64,000 bases of DNA from JAJTFA01 sp051715425 (GTDB lineage: Bacteria; Bacteroidota; Bacteroidia; UKL13-3): contig JBPXJS010000011.1 of NCBI GenBank assembly GCA_051715425.1, positions 182,526-246,525 on the forward strand, in the 5' to 3' direction. The notes beneath the pieces were generated by a model. It searched no databases, was not told the origin of the DNA, and saw only the letters and a list, made by a program, of their open reading frames with translations. A program made the position numbers and the translations under genes. Shown in pieces: positions 56,101 through 63,681 of the stretch (position 1 is the first letter of the stretch; each line of letters starts with the position of its first letter).

Positions 56101-58574
56101 CCTGAACAAATGGTACTTACCGAAGCGCTTGGTGTAATTGCTGCTGTCCCTCCGCTGATATATGGAGAAAGGCTCACATTAAATGCTGCACTCGTATCAA
56201 CACTGCATGAAAGTGGGTTGTCATGTATTACCGCATATCTTCTGGTTACCGGAATTAATACCCTTGTATTGGTACTCGATTCGAAATAGGAGGTAGAGGC
56301 ACTGCCGCCTGATACTGCCGCCCACGCACTGTTGTTATCGCTGAATATCCAGCGTTGTATGCTGGTTCCCGATGGAATGTTTACACTTAATGAGATGGAA
56401 GACTGACCACCGCAAACAGAAGTTTGAGATGTTGTAGGTAATATACTCCCGTTGTTTCCATTGGTTTTTGCGTTAATATTAACCGTTACAATATTTGTTG
56501 TATCATACCGGCAAAGAGATTGATTAAACAGTAATACCCTGTATAACCTTTGTTTATTTACTGTTGTGGTTGTGGAATTATCAGTGGCACTGGTACTGCT
56601 TGAGCCATATGATGACCAGAAAGTAGAGGTGGCATCCTTATAAAGCCAGTTTTGTACAGTATAACCGGATGGCAAAATAATACTACCCTGAACACCTGAT
56701 CCCGAGCATGCAGTGGAAGAAGTAAGCAAGGTATGTGTAAGCGGAAAATTGCCATTTACCCTTGCATTAATGGTGGTGCTGGCTTCCAGTGATGTGTCTG
56801 TTCTGAAAGTTTCGTTATTACGGATAAGTGCACGGTAAGAACGAATCACACTTCCGGAAATATTGGTATTAAAATCATTAAATGAACTACCGGTTGAAGA
56901 AAGAAGTGTCCATGAACCGGTGTTGTTGTCCCGGAATAACCATCCTGAGGCTGTTTGCGATGAAGATACAGATACGGAGCCGAAAATGGAATTACCGGAA
57001 CAGTATGCTGCCTGATTAATGGTTGGTGTTATACTTACAGTACCACCTGGTTGAGCTACACGCAGTAACACAGAAACTGCAGGTGTGGTATCTATGCTGC
57101 AATTAACGGTTGAGTTAATAAGCACCCTGTAACTCCTTTGTGTGTTTACGCTTACGTTGGTATTTGCGTCAGTATAATTTTGTCCGCTATTAAAGGAGTT
57201 GATCCAGTTACCTGTATTATTATCCCTGTATAACCAGTTAGATGCTTCACTTACGGGCATATAGGCACGTACCTGATAACCGGCACAAACTTCTGCTGAA
57301 GGAGTTACCGGCATAAATGAAAGGGTATTGCCTCTTGTATTTGGTTTAATTAGTACAGTTACAGGAGCCGATGTGTCATAACTGCATCCATTGGTGATAT
57401 TATTAATAATTACCCTTACTGTTCTTGTTAAAGGTATTTGTATAGAAGAAGAGGTAGACAGGTTGGCGCTCGTTCCGCTGAAGGAGGTAATCCATGCTGC
57501 GTTGGCACTGTCACGGTAAATCCAGCGATCAACGGATACACCTGAAACAGAAAATGAAGTGCTGCTGCCTGCGCATACCGAAGTTTGATTGGAAAGAGGA
57601 ACAGGTGATGATACACTTCTTCTGTTTACAGCATTGATGGTAAACTGGATGGATGAAGAGGTATCGAATCCACATGTTGCCTGATTACGGATAAGTACTT
57701 TATAATTACGTGTGGTATTAATACCTACACTGGTATTAAAATCATTAATATTGTTAGAACCGGAGTTAAAATTGGTCCATGTGGAAGAACTGTTGTCCTT
57801 ATAAATCCAGTTGCCTACATTACTGCTGAGGGCATCTACCTGCAGGTTCAGAGAAGTTCCGGCACAAATAGAAGAAGCAGAGGAGGTGAGTAGGGTGATA
57901 TTGTTATTTATCCCGTTTACACTAACAGGAATCATGACGTTCAACACATCAGACGAATCCTGCTGGCACGAATTGTCGTTTTTAACAAGTGCCCTGTATT
58001 GTCTGTTTATTGGATTTTGTGTACTGTTTGTAATCGAGTGATTTGCCTCACTAGATGAGCTGAAAAGATTCCAGTTTCCACCATTATCTCTGTAATACCA
58101 TCCTGTAATCTGGTATCCCTGATTCATGGTTCTGATGGTTAAGGTAGTTCCCGGGCAAGGGTTTAGAGAACTTGCCGATAGTTTAATGGCGCTGTTTACT
58201 CCATAAGATACAGGGGTAAGGTTAACACTTACTCCAGCTGTCGTATCAGTTGGGCAGGTTGCTGTTGAAACAACTGCTCTGAAGGTTCTGATGGTGGGAG
58301 TTGATACGGAAATAAACTGATTTGTAATTTCGCTGCCATTTAGGGTAAGCCAGTTACCGGTATTATTATCACGGTATACCCAACGTGTTACCGGCAAACC
58401 ATTTGCATAAAGGGTAAGCTGATTATTGCTGCATATATTATAGGAGGATGTTCCCGGTACATAAGAGGAAACATTGCCACATTGGGCATGGGCTTGCTGA
58501 TAGCCACATAAAATAATTACCGCCATAGAGAACAGTAACATTTTAACTTGTTTTTGGTAGAGATAGTGATTCAT
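50115..58574 (-). CDS. Giant T9SS surface protein with 27 repeats
   Basis: This 2819-aa exported protein has a signal peptide (about residues 12-30). By my count, 27 tandem repeats of about 92 residues follow, then a short PKD/Ig-like part and a C-terminal type A sorting domain (LYPNPTADGN). Each repeat has a Cys near the start (VCSGTS type), a W-[IL]-Y-[RKS]-D-N motif, R-x-Y-R-A-L and a second Cys before Asp-Thr (CSYDTS type). An Ig-like beta-sandwich with one disulfide per repeat is a reasonable guess. It is probably a long adhesin or fibre on the cell surface. Confidence 0.9.
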   Translation of the reverse strand: MNHYLYQKQVKMLLFSMAVIILCGYQQAHAQCGNVSSYVPGTSSYNICSNNQLTLYANGLPVTRWVYRDNNTGNWLTLNGSEITNQFISVSTPTIRTFRAVVSTATCPTDTTAGVSVNLTPVSYGVNSAIKLSASSLNPCPGTTLTIRTMNQGYQITGWYYRDNGGNWNLFSSSSEANHSITNSTQNPINRQYRALVKNDNSCQQDSSDVLNVMIPVSVNGINNNITLLTSSASSICAGTSLNLQVDALSSNVGNWIYKDNSSSTWTNFNSGSNNINDFNTSVGINTTRNYKVLIRNQATCGFDTSSSIQFTINAVNRRSVSSPVPLSNQTSVCAGSSTSFSVSGVSVDRWIYRDSANAAWITSFSGTSANLSTSSSIQIPLTRTVRVIINNITNGCSYDTSAPVTVLIKPNTRGNTLSFMPVTPSAEVCAGYQVRAYMPVSEASNWLYRDNNTGNWINSFNSGQNYTDANTNVSVNTQRSYRVLINSTVNCSIDTTPAVSVLLRVAQPGGTVSITPTINQAAYCSGNSIFGSVSVSSSQTASGWLFRDNNTGSWTLLSSTGSSFNDFNTNISGSVIRSYRALIRNNETFRTDTSLEASTTINARVNGNFPLTHTLLTSSTACSGSGVQGSIILPSGYTVQNWLYKDATSTFWSSYGSSSTSATDNSTTTTVNKQRLYRVLLFNQSLCRYDTTNIVTVNINAKTNGNNGSILPTTSQTSVCGGQSSISLSVNIPSGTSIQRWIFSDNNSAWAAVSGGSASTSYFESSTNTRVLIPVTRRYAVIHDNPLSCSVDTSAAFNVSLSPYISGGTAAITPSASVSTICSGNSFSMNFSYSGTVQKWIYRDNNGVWTDFLNSSSSSFQSITAPYTAVTINRSYRAILLRQGSCATDTTQITTVQIRPSSNGNLNTTLPIINTSSVCSGNTASLSAPAVGSSSVFKWIYRDNGTGVWNEFTGSTQSSFVSDQNTITGSTFSRAYRIIYLNTSGCSYDTSADASIMINSRVQGYAPQVGILSNSTNYCSGSTIGNNINGSLPGGTSVQRWLYSDNNGPWLVIPNNTSTSVSHTLTTVSVFTNRSYKVVLNNTNTCSYDTTSAVTVTITPNSNGYVTNITPTSSTTSVCQNSPTPFISASVVSPYSVRKWIYSDNNGTWNDFPFTTTSSSFNDNSANISVNTNRNYRVLLFNSSTCSIDSSNTVSVALNARGTGIVNAGLTSNRTTYCYGKPVTITTTLPSGYTGVARWIYSDNGGNWNLINTTSTTLTDNNSYVAVNTSRVYRALLNNTTICSIDTGNAITIFINTTGPGVNAGTTLPTASPNSICAGSSTNLNVTPPSGNSVYRWIFSDNGSAGPWFDMNNSYNTTSISHQNTYVTSTTNRLYKAVITDTTGCDFDSTLSVAVNINPIGIGYDTATVITGPDTVCTGAAISLSIPTGTYNVTKWQYRDNSGVWKDITSTSRFLTDNNTSVVAGTIRTYRVVLFNTAKCSNDTTSKLKNVVLKSKTYGTGTTQSSVSVDTVCSGTSVNLTVSGTVEGWLYKDGANGTWTMIPSSATTFYSHVATVASPVWRYYRALLLTNSCQGDTARADSVFIKFITNGNSSVTPTAPASVCAGTSFNVSVSVPSGGSVFQWLYRTNGGIWQVYSNTVSTSITDYNTNVSTPTLREFRIIIFRNCSYDTTNAVSIAINPFAYGNDNTKTPTVSSANICTGSPVSNLSLSGVTITSWIYRNNTGPWQVLINGNNNNLTDYNTFVGTSTSRTYRAIFVNTTNCRYDTSAGVTVTINPVTLGNSNRVPVLNPSSVCTGTSFTHNMTVAGDTTVIRWFYNINGGQWIDKGTISQTQNSTLTETNTYFSTTTTLGYRALVYKTSTCNIDTTQAAFATVNPRTYGNDNAITPTAPSTVCSGSSYTISVTPGSGNTLQGWLYRDNNSGSWLPIYTSSTSISQSLNVVTPLTRTYRAQIIKGTNCSIDTTAPVSVTTNPFTYGNDQAIVPNVNNTNMCSGGVLSISVTPGSNNSVVNWMKRDNYTGSWNLMNLTTSNISDLSTFVNSPVNRTYRALIRKGTTCNIDSSNQDTSLISPRLYGTDNTIIPTTSSNNVCTGTPVTINITPGSGNTIQKWMVSNNGGAYSDLSFSTSTSVTDYNTNIASTVIRKYRAIITKANSCTNDSSGELTVTISPRVYSNDNSLVPTTNNAIICAGGSAVINLSVGSNTIEYWIYRENNGAWQLFTSSGLTTIVDNNSNVVTSTTRNYRALVRKSNGCSIDTSAMVTITYNPNGKGNQNSVIPQASKSSICVGNSVTLNVSGFTGSSITSWLYRDNASSSWIVAGQPSTSFTDFNTNLSSSVTRTYRAIINNSNNCSYDTSASVVVSINTIVNGNAPVSATATASNVCSGTPVNVNINPGATYTVQGWLIRINGGSWSVYSNTTSSSITDFGTTVTSASTREYRALLKSVSSCGLDTSGVASVNINPVGSGNANTIIPTTTTPVLCSNSTAQVSVSGQVNNVVNWLYRDSTINAWTTVSNNSTTLFHSSTFVSYPRIRAYRAITFNSSNCSNDTTAEVLIEIRPNLSGNTITITPTTLTPVLCSGNPLSANVTGFINGGLVKGWLYSDNGGNWNVISSTASENLAHTNTTVSLFTTRLYRALVLTGCNTDTTAALTVTIDIAPVKPTISNPSGTDSLICSETATGYVWRKDGVVISGATAKVYVATESGNYQVEIANASNCKTLSDQFTFNKVGLSEAQLQAALHLYPNPTADGNVTIEMRNTNIRKVKVIVIDMLGKNILQTEKELQNGELQFNIREATSGIYLVTIQAEGATITKRLLYTKQ
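50620..58490 (-). repeat. Array of 27 coding repeats of about 280 bp
   Basis: The array lies inside the 2819-aa gene and is seen from the protein pattern; the DNA copies are diverged rather than identical. The sixth repeat from the N-terminus lacks the second Cys (NNETFRTDTS). Confidence 0.8.
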
Positions 58575-58713
58575 AACTGTAGGTGTTGGATTTTGTGTCG
58601 AAATTAGTGTTGCATGCTATGCTAAAGAATACGTTAATATGCGTAATTTGCTTAGAATAAGGAAGCTTAGCAATGATTTCTCTCAGTTTGTCAAATAAGG
58701 AAATCAGTCGCGG

Positions 58714-58750
58714 TATAAAAAAATAAAGCCCCGTTTATCGGGGCTTTATT
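58714..58750 (-). terminator. Terminator of the OmpA/TSP3 porin gene
   Basis: A 12-bp perfect stem (58722-58733 and 58739-58750) ends, on the minus strand, in a T run. It lies 20 bases past the porin stop. Confidence 0.85.
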
Positions 58751-58770
58751 AGATGTATAGAAAACTGTTA

Positions 58771-60144
58771 TTATTCTATTGTCATATCTACTCTCCTGTT
58801 TCTGGCTTTTCCTGCAGCAGTTTCGTTAGAAACAACCGGTTTTGTATCACCATATCCGGTAGCAATTATTCTGGATGCATCAATTCCTTTGCTGATCAAA
58901 TAAGATTTTACAGCATCAGCTCTTTCCTGAGAGAGGGTGAGGTTGGAAGCTGGGTCGCCTACATTATCTGTATGGCCATCAATTCTGAAATTAATCGTTG
59001 TGTTCTCACTCAACATTTCGGCAAGTTTATCCAAAGCTGCAAAAGAAGTAGGCTTAATAATTGATTTACCTGTTTCAAACTGCAGGTTTTTAATACCATC
59101 ACTTATTACCGCTAGTTGTGCCCTTGTTGGTTGTACCGGGCAACCGTTATTATTTGCACGTCCTGCCTGTGTCGGGCATTTGTCCTGGTGGTCAGGTGTA
59201 CCATCTTTGTCTGTATCCATTGCCCTGCCTGCTCCATCTACAGAAGCTCCGGCAGGGGTATTAGGTTCCTTATCAAATACGTCACTCACACCATCTCCGT
59301 CACCATCGTTTTTAAATGATTCTTTCACAGCCATAATCAGGGAATCACCTCTGCGTTTGTTTTCGGCCATCTGCTGTTCCATTTCCTGTTTCATCTTGGC
59401 CGAAAGTTCTGCATTCTCTTTTTTCATATTGTTCATCTGATCCTGAGCCTCTTGTTTGGCCTTTATCAGTTCTTCATACAATTGTTCAGTTGGTTCAACC
59501 CACTCCAGGCTTCGGTCGTTTTTGCCGGCTCCGAGATTAAAGGTGATAAAAGCCTGGGGTAACATATAAAAATCGTTCGACCTGTTACTGGTTCCGGTTG
59601 AGGCATACCCATCAATATCATCGGTAAAAGTTAGCCGCTGACTCAGTTCAAGGCCAATATCAATTAAAGGGTTAATATAAGCTTTCATACCTATTCCATA
59701 AGGAACAACCAATGTGTTTACATCTGCTTTTGATGAATTGGCCGGTTTGTAAGTTAAGGTCCCCATATGATAACCTATACCCGTACCTACGTATAGCTGT
59801 GCAATGTTTTTTCCGGTACTTCTTTTTTTGAAATTAACAATATTCAGGTTTAACTGAGCTGTTGCTTCTCCAAAGGTATTGGTGCTTTGATAAAAAGGTA
59901 AGGTCTCTCCCAGGTTCTTATTGTTCATTTGTCCGCCCAGTAGCATTAATCGCAAACTAAAGTTATTTGCAAATACATATTTACCGGAAACCCCAAATGC
60001 ACCTGATGGAAGGCCGAGGTCACGATCTCCCTGGGTTAAAGGGATGCCTGTATGAACGGATAGACCCCAAAGGCGGTATTTTTGAGCAGAAACTGTTAAG
60101 GTGGCTAATCCGGCCAACATACACAGAGTGAGTTTAATCTTCAT
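58771..60144 (-). CDS. OmpA-family outer-membrane protein with thrombospondin type 3 repeats
   Basis: This 457-aa protein has a signal peptide (residues 1-20) and an N-terminal beta-barrel at about 22-205. A charged coiled-coil segment (EELIKAKQEAQDQMNNMKKE) is followed by calcium-binding thrombospondin type 3 repeats (DGDGDGVSDVFD, DTDKDGTPDHQDKCP). The C-terminal OmpA domain has FRIDGHTDNVGDP and ARNRRVDM. It anchors the outer membrane to peptidoglycan. A TACCTTTG box precedes the gene at 60165-60172, 20 bases before the ATG. It is cell-envelope housekeeping and unlinked in function to the photolyase behind it. Confidence 0.93.
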   Translation of the reverse strand: MKIKLTLCMLAGLATLTVSAQKYRLWGLSVHTGIPLTQGDRDLGLPSGAFGVSGKYVFANNFSLRLMLLGGQMNNKNLGETLPFYQSTNTFGEATAQLNLNIVNFKKRSTGKNIAQLYVGTGIGYHMGTLTYKPANSSKADVNTLVVPYGIGMKAYINPLIDIGLELSQRLTFTDDIDGYASTGTSNRSNDFYMLPQAFITFNLGAGKNDRSLEWVEPTEQLYEELIKAKQEAQDQMNNMKKENAELSAKMKQEMEQQMAENKRRGDSLIMAVKESFKNDGDGDGVSDVFDKEPNTPAGASVDGAGRAMDTDKDGTPDHQDKCPTQAGRANNNGCPVQPTRAQLAVISDGIKNLQFETGKSIIKPTSFAALDKLAEMLSENTTINFRIDGHTDNVGDPASNLTLSQERADAVKSYLISKGIDASRIIATGYGDTKPVVSNETAAGKARNRRVDMTIE

Positions 60145-60164
60145 AGGGAATAGATAATTTGAAA

Positions 60165-60172
60165 CAAAGGTA
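60165..60172 (-). promoter_or_regulatory. TAnnTTTG -7 box upstream of the OmpA/TSP3 gene
   Basis: On the minus strand this reads TACCTTTG, an exact match, 20 bases before the ATG. Confidence 0.5.
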
Positions 60173-60216
60173 TTGATTAGAGGTGGTTTCGGCTCTCCTT
60201 AACGCACAGTGTTTGT

Positions 60217-61542
60217 TTACATCTCATTCCTTTTGAGTGCTTTTCTGTACACCTCCAGGCACCTCATTCGTGCAAGTTCATGTTTTACCAATGGAACAGG
60301 ATATTCTGGTGTTCCAAATTCGGGTACCCACTTTTTTATATATTGGTGTGCTGCATCAAATTTCTCCGTTTGTAAAGTAGGATTAAATACCCGGAAGTAT
60401 GGAGCCGCATCTGTCCCACATCCTGCAGCCCACTGCCAACCACCGTTGTTGGCACTCAGATCAAAGTCTAATAATTTTTCAGCGAAATAAGCCTCCCCCC
60501 AGCGCCAATCAATCAGCAGGTGTTTGGTTAAAAAACTGGCAACTATCATTCTTACCCTGTTGTGCATATACCCGGTTGTATTTAACTCCCTCATACCTGC
60601 ATCAACAATGGGATAACCGGTTTTCCCTGCACACCAAATTTCAAATTCAGATTCATTATTTCTCCACTCTATCATATCATATTCTTTCCTGAAGGCCCTT
60701 TCGGCAACATGTGGAAAGTGAGCAAGAATCATCATGTAAAAATCTCTCCAGATTAATTCATTCAGAAAAGTTTCATTCAGGGCAAGTGCTTTTCTTGCTT
60801 TCTCTCTTATGCTTATTGTTCCAAACCTGAAATGTATACCTAAACGGGATGTTCCGTTTAAGGCAGGAAAGTCTCTTGTTTTATGGTAGTTCTTTATTAT
60901 TCCGGAAGTCGTTTCATTTTTAGGAAAAGAAACCCCGGAGCGCTTAAAATTTAAAGATTCCAGCGTTAAAAGAGGTGTGATGGTTTGCGTTTTAAAAAAT
61001 TGGCTGTTGTATTTCTCAACCGGATAAGCCTTCAGATAAAAGGTATTTAGTTTGGCTTTCCACTTTCTGGAGTACGGAGTAAAAACCGTATAGGGTTTGC
61101 CATCGTCTTTCAGAATTTCATGGTATTCAAAAATACACTGGTCTTTATAGGTATGAAACAGGATATGCTTACTTAAAAGAATCTGTTTGATATCTTCATC
61201 CCGCTCCCGGGCATAAGGTTCATAATCATGATTGGTATACACTTCCTTTACCTGATATGTTTTTACCAGTTCATTCCAAACCTGCTGCGGTGTGCCTTGC
61301 TTCACAACCAAATCGCTTCCCCATTCCTTAAGTTGTTTTTTTAAGGCACATACCTGATCATATATAAACGTTACCCTGGCATCTGATCTGTTCTCAAGTT
61401 TATCAAGGATATTGGTATCGAAAATAAAAAGAGGCAATACCGGTAAGCCTGATTTAAGTGCGTGGTATAACCCTGCATTATCGTTTAAACGCAGGTCTCT
61501 GCGAAACCAGAAAATGGAAATGGATTGTTTAGGAAGGCTCAT
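60217..61542 (-). CDS. phr: Cryptochrome/deoxyribodipyrimidine photolyase family protein
   Basis: This 441-aa flavoprotein uses blue light to split pyrimidine dimers. The N-terminal alpha/beta antenna domain begins FWFRRDLRLNDNAGL. The C-terminal FAD domain holds TGYPIVDAGMREL and TGYMHNRVRMIVASF, plus a tryptophan-rich segment (DLSANNGGWQWAAG) typical of class I photolyases. It is most likely a CPD photolyase; a cryptochrome-like sensor cannot be excluded. It is the last gene of a run panD-flippase-rfaE2-phr, 24 bases after rfaE2. Confidence 0.93.
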   Translation of the reverse strand: MSLPKQSISIFWFRRDLRLNDNAGLYHALKSGLPVLPLFIFDTNILDKLENRSDARVTFIYDQVCALKKQLKEWGSDLVVKQGTPQQVWNELVKTYQVKEVYTNHDYEPYARERDEDIKQILLSKHILFHTYKDQCIFEYHEILKDDGKPYTVFTPYSRKWKAKLNTFYLKAYPVEKYNSQFFKTQTITPLLTLESLNFKRSGVSFPKNETTSGIIKNYHKTRDFPALNGTSRLGIHFRFGTISIREKARKALALNETFLNELIWRDFYMMILAHFPHVAERAFRKEYDMIEWRNNESEFEIWCAGKTGYPIVDAGMRELNTTGYMHNRVRMIVASFLTKHLLIDWRWGEAYFAEKLLDFDLSANNGGWQWAAGCGTDAAPYFRVFNPTLQTEKFDAAHQYIKKWVPEFGTPEYPVPLVKHELARMRCLEVYRKALKRNEM

Positions 61543-61566
61543 GTTAAATGAAATAACACGCTAACC

Positions 61567-62061
61567 TTAACCTTGTTTTATTTTTTTTTCAATTAATGAA
61601 GTGGAATAACCAGGCAGAAAGTCAATGGTTTTTACAGTACCACCTTTTTTGGTAACAATATCATACCCTACAATTTGCTCAGGCTCGTAATCACTTCCTT
61701 TTACCAGCACATCCGGCTGCACCACTTTTATTAATTCGTATGGGGTATCTTCTTCAAATAATATCACAGCATCTACAAATCCCAGTGAAGCCAATATCTG
61801 CAACCGTGATTGCTCATCCTGAATAGGGCGCTGAGTGCCTTTTAATTTACTTACCGAGGCATCCGTATTCACGCCAATAATCAGTTTATCTCCAAGGTCG
61901 GCAGCCTTTGCCAGATAATCCACATGCCCCCTGTGCAGCAGGTCGAAACAGCCATTGGTAAATACCACCTTTTGCCCGCTTTGTTGCCACTCTTTCAGCT
62001 TGTGTTCCAACGCTGTTTTGTTTTGGCAAACCTTTGAAGCAATGAGTTGCTGGTGTTTCAT
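61567..62061 (-). CDS. rfaE2: D-glycero-beta-D-manno-heptose 1-phosphate adenylyltransferase
   Basis: This 164-aa enzyme attaches ADP to heptose 1-phosphate for lipopolysaccharide core synthesis. It is the separate cytidylyltransferase-like half of HldE, with FTNGCFDLLHRGHVDYL (nucleotidyltransferase HxGH motif) and the later VKGSDYEPEQIVG segment. No kinase domain is fused, as in other Bacteroidota. It starts 4 bases after the flippase-like gene and is coupled to it. Confidence 0.94.
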   Translation of the reverse strand: MKHQQLIASKVCQNKTALEHKLKEWQQSGQKVVFTNGCFDLLHRGHVDYLAKAADLGDKLIIGVNTDASVSKLKGTQRPIQDEQSRLQILASLGFVDAVILFEEDTPYELIKVVQPDVLVKGSDYEPEQIVGYDIVTKKGGTVKTIDFLPGYSTSLIEKKIKQG

Positions 62062-62065
62062 GGTA

Positions 62066-63073
62066 TTAACTGGTTAAACGTTTACGTTCTTCAATTAAAG
62101 TTAAAATTAAAGAAATGCTGCCAACAATCAGAATCATTATCATCTGCATTCCGTGCGAAACAAAACCGAATACACCGCCTGCCACTGATGACACACCATA
62201 CAAAGCCAACCCTTTGGCAACAAAAATATGATATGCTCCTATACCACCCGATACAGGTGCAGCAAAACCAAACGTACCAACCACCAGGATACTTAATGTG
62301 GCAGCCAGTCCGATACCTGATGTGGCATCAAATGCCATCAGGTAACAAAGCGTATTCAGGTAATAAAGCATCCAGATGGCTGCCGTGTAAAAAAAGAAAA
62401 GGCCCGGACGTTTTAGTTTAAATACACTTTTAAAACCATCAATAAAACCTTGCAATATGCCCGCTACCTTACTTAAAAGGGCCGACTGAAGCAGTTTTGA
62501 TTTGTACTTTATAAAGCCAACAATTCCTAAAACACCAACCAATACCAGGATGATAAGCAGGATGCTGTTGGCTCCCTGCAATTTTTGTGTAACCGGAACA
62601 AAGAAGGTTTCATTAAAAAAAACAAACAGGGTATCAAATTCTATAAAAAGCACACTGATGGTAAGCAAAAGCAGAATGATCATATCAAAAACACGTTCCA
62701 CTACCACCGTTCCAAGCGATTGGGTGACCGGAATTTTATTGGTACGGTTAAGCACCCCGCACCGGCTTACCTCACCCATACGTGGAATGGCAAAATTAAA
62801 CAGGTAACCAATCATTACCGCATTAAAGGCATTAAGCGCAGAAGGTTTAGTACCTAAAGGCTCCAACATCTGATTCCACCTTACACCTCGTAACCAATGG
62901 CTTATTATGGATACCAGAAGAGCGCAAACAATCCAGAAGTAGTTGGCACTTTTAAACCCGTTTATTACCTTATCGTAATCCAGTTCAAGGTTTACAAAAG
63001 CAATATACAAAAGGGCAATTCCCAGCCCGAGGAATAAAGAAAATTTGGCAACTTGTTTTAGCTTGTTAATCAA
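62066..63073 (-). CDS. Lysylphosphatidylglycerol synthase TM-region/flippase-like protein (UPF0104)
   Basis: This 335-aa integral membrane protein has about eight helices and belongs to the family of the lysylphosphatidylglycerol synthase membrane part and AglD-like proteins. The family segment GYLFNFAIPRMGEVSRCGVL is present. No synthase domain is fused, so a lipid or polyprenol flippase-like role is probable, though not shown. The start appears to be TTG at 63073, overlapping the panD stop as TTGA. It lies between panD and rfaE2. Confidence 0.85.
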   Translation of the reverse strand: MINKLKQVAKFSLFLGLGIALLYIAFVNLELDYDKVINGFKSANYFWIVCALLVSIISHWLRGVRWNQMLEPLGTKPSALNAFNAVMIGYLFNFAIPRMGEVSRCGVLNRTNKIPVTQSLGTVVVERVFDMIILLLLTISVLFIEFDTLFVFFNETFFVPVTQKLQGANSILLIILVLVGVLGIVGFIKYKSKLLQSALLSKVAGILQGFIDGFKSVFKLKRPGLFFFYTAAIWMLYYLNTLCYLMAFDATSGIGLAATLSILVVGTFGFAAPVSGGIGAYHIFVAKGLALYGVSSVAGGVFGFVSHGMQMIMILIVGSISLILTLIEERKRLTS

Positions 63074-63420
63074 GCCTGTAGTTTGTTTTGAGCGTCAGGA
63101 TACACCGCAATTGGCTGATGTTTTTTGGCATCTTCAAATGGCATGATGGCATAAGAAATGATAATCAGGTGATCACCAACAAACCCCTTGCGGGCAGCAG
63201 GACCATTCAGGCATATCACCCCGGAATGGCGGTCTCCCTTAATAACATAAGTCTCAAGGCGTTCTCCGTTATTTACATTTACAACCTGAACCTTCTCATT
63301 CTCAATGATATTGGCGGCTTCCATCAGTGCTTCGTCAATGGTAATACTACCAACGTAATGCAACTCAGTCTGTGTGAGTTTGGCCCTGTGGATTTTAGAT
63401 TTTAATACTTCTATCTGCAT
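63070..63420 (-). CDS. panD: Aspartate 1-decarboxylase (PanD proenzyme)
   Basis: PanD makes beta-alanine for pantothenate and CoA. The 116-aa proenzyme cuts itself between Gly24 and Ser25 (YVGSITID) to give the pyruvoyl group; both residues and the numbering match the family. Tyr and Asn residues of the active site (NGPAARKG) are present. ATG at 63420 is chosen over an earlier in-frame start at 63471, since it gives exactly the canonical cleavage position. A TACCTTTG box lies 13 bases upstream. Confidence 0.96.
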   Translation of the reverse strand: MQIEVLKSKIHRAKLTQTELHYVGSITIDEALMEAANIIENEKVQVVNVNNGERLETYVIKGDRHSGVICLNGPAARKGFVGDHLIIISYAIMPFEDAKKHQPIAVYPDAQNKLQA

Positions 63421-63433
63421 AAAAAAAGCGCAG

Positions 63434-63441
63434 CAAAGGTA
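63434..63441 (-). promoter_or_regulatory. TAnnTTTG -7 box upstream of panD
   Basis: On the minus strand this reads TACCTTTG, 13 bases before the panD ATG. Confidence 0.5.
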
Positions 63442-63499
63442 TAGTAATTTTTGAGAATGCCTTATTTCCATAATTTCCCTTATTTTCGCCTCCCCAAAC

Positions 63500-63589
63500 G
63501 GAGAAGTGCAGGAGTGGTTGAACTGGCACGCCTGGAAAGTGTGTATACTTTAATCGGTATCGAGGGTTCGAATCCCTCCTTCTCCGCCA
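63500..63589 (+). tRNA. tRNA-Ser(GGA), CCA encoded
   Basis: The acceptor stem pairs GGAGAAG (63500-63506) with CTTCTCC (63579-63585), the discriminator is G63586 and CCA is encoded at 63587-63589. The anticodon stem is CACGC/GTGTG, and the anticodon GGA is at 63534-63536 in loop CTGGAAA. A long variable arm and a normal T arm are present. Confidence 0.96.
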
Positions 63590-63592
63590 GTT

Positions 63593-63681
63593 AATCCCTG
63601 AGTCCGGAAGAACTCAGGGATTTTGTATAAAAAAAGACCACCAAGCCCAAGCTTGAGCGGTCTTTTTTTATACAAAATCCC
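63593..63681 (+). terminator. Two overlapping hairpins after tRNA-Ser
   Basis: An 11-bp perfect repeat (63593-63603 and 63612-63622) is followed by a 23-bp perfect repeat (63617-63639 and 63659-63681) with its own small inner stem (63642-63646 and 63651-63655). The two stems share bases 63617-63622, so they cannot form at once. The second includes a T7 run and probably ends tRNA transcription. Confidence 0.7.

Noticed and set aside
50620..58490. Possible CRISPR or satellite array
   Set aside because: The repeats are coding, about 280 bp long and diverged at DNA level; there are no short identical repeats with unique spacers.
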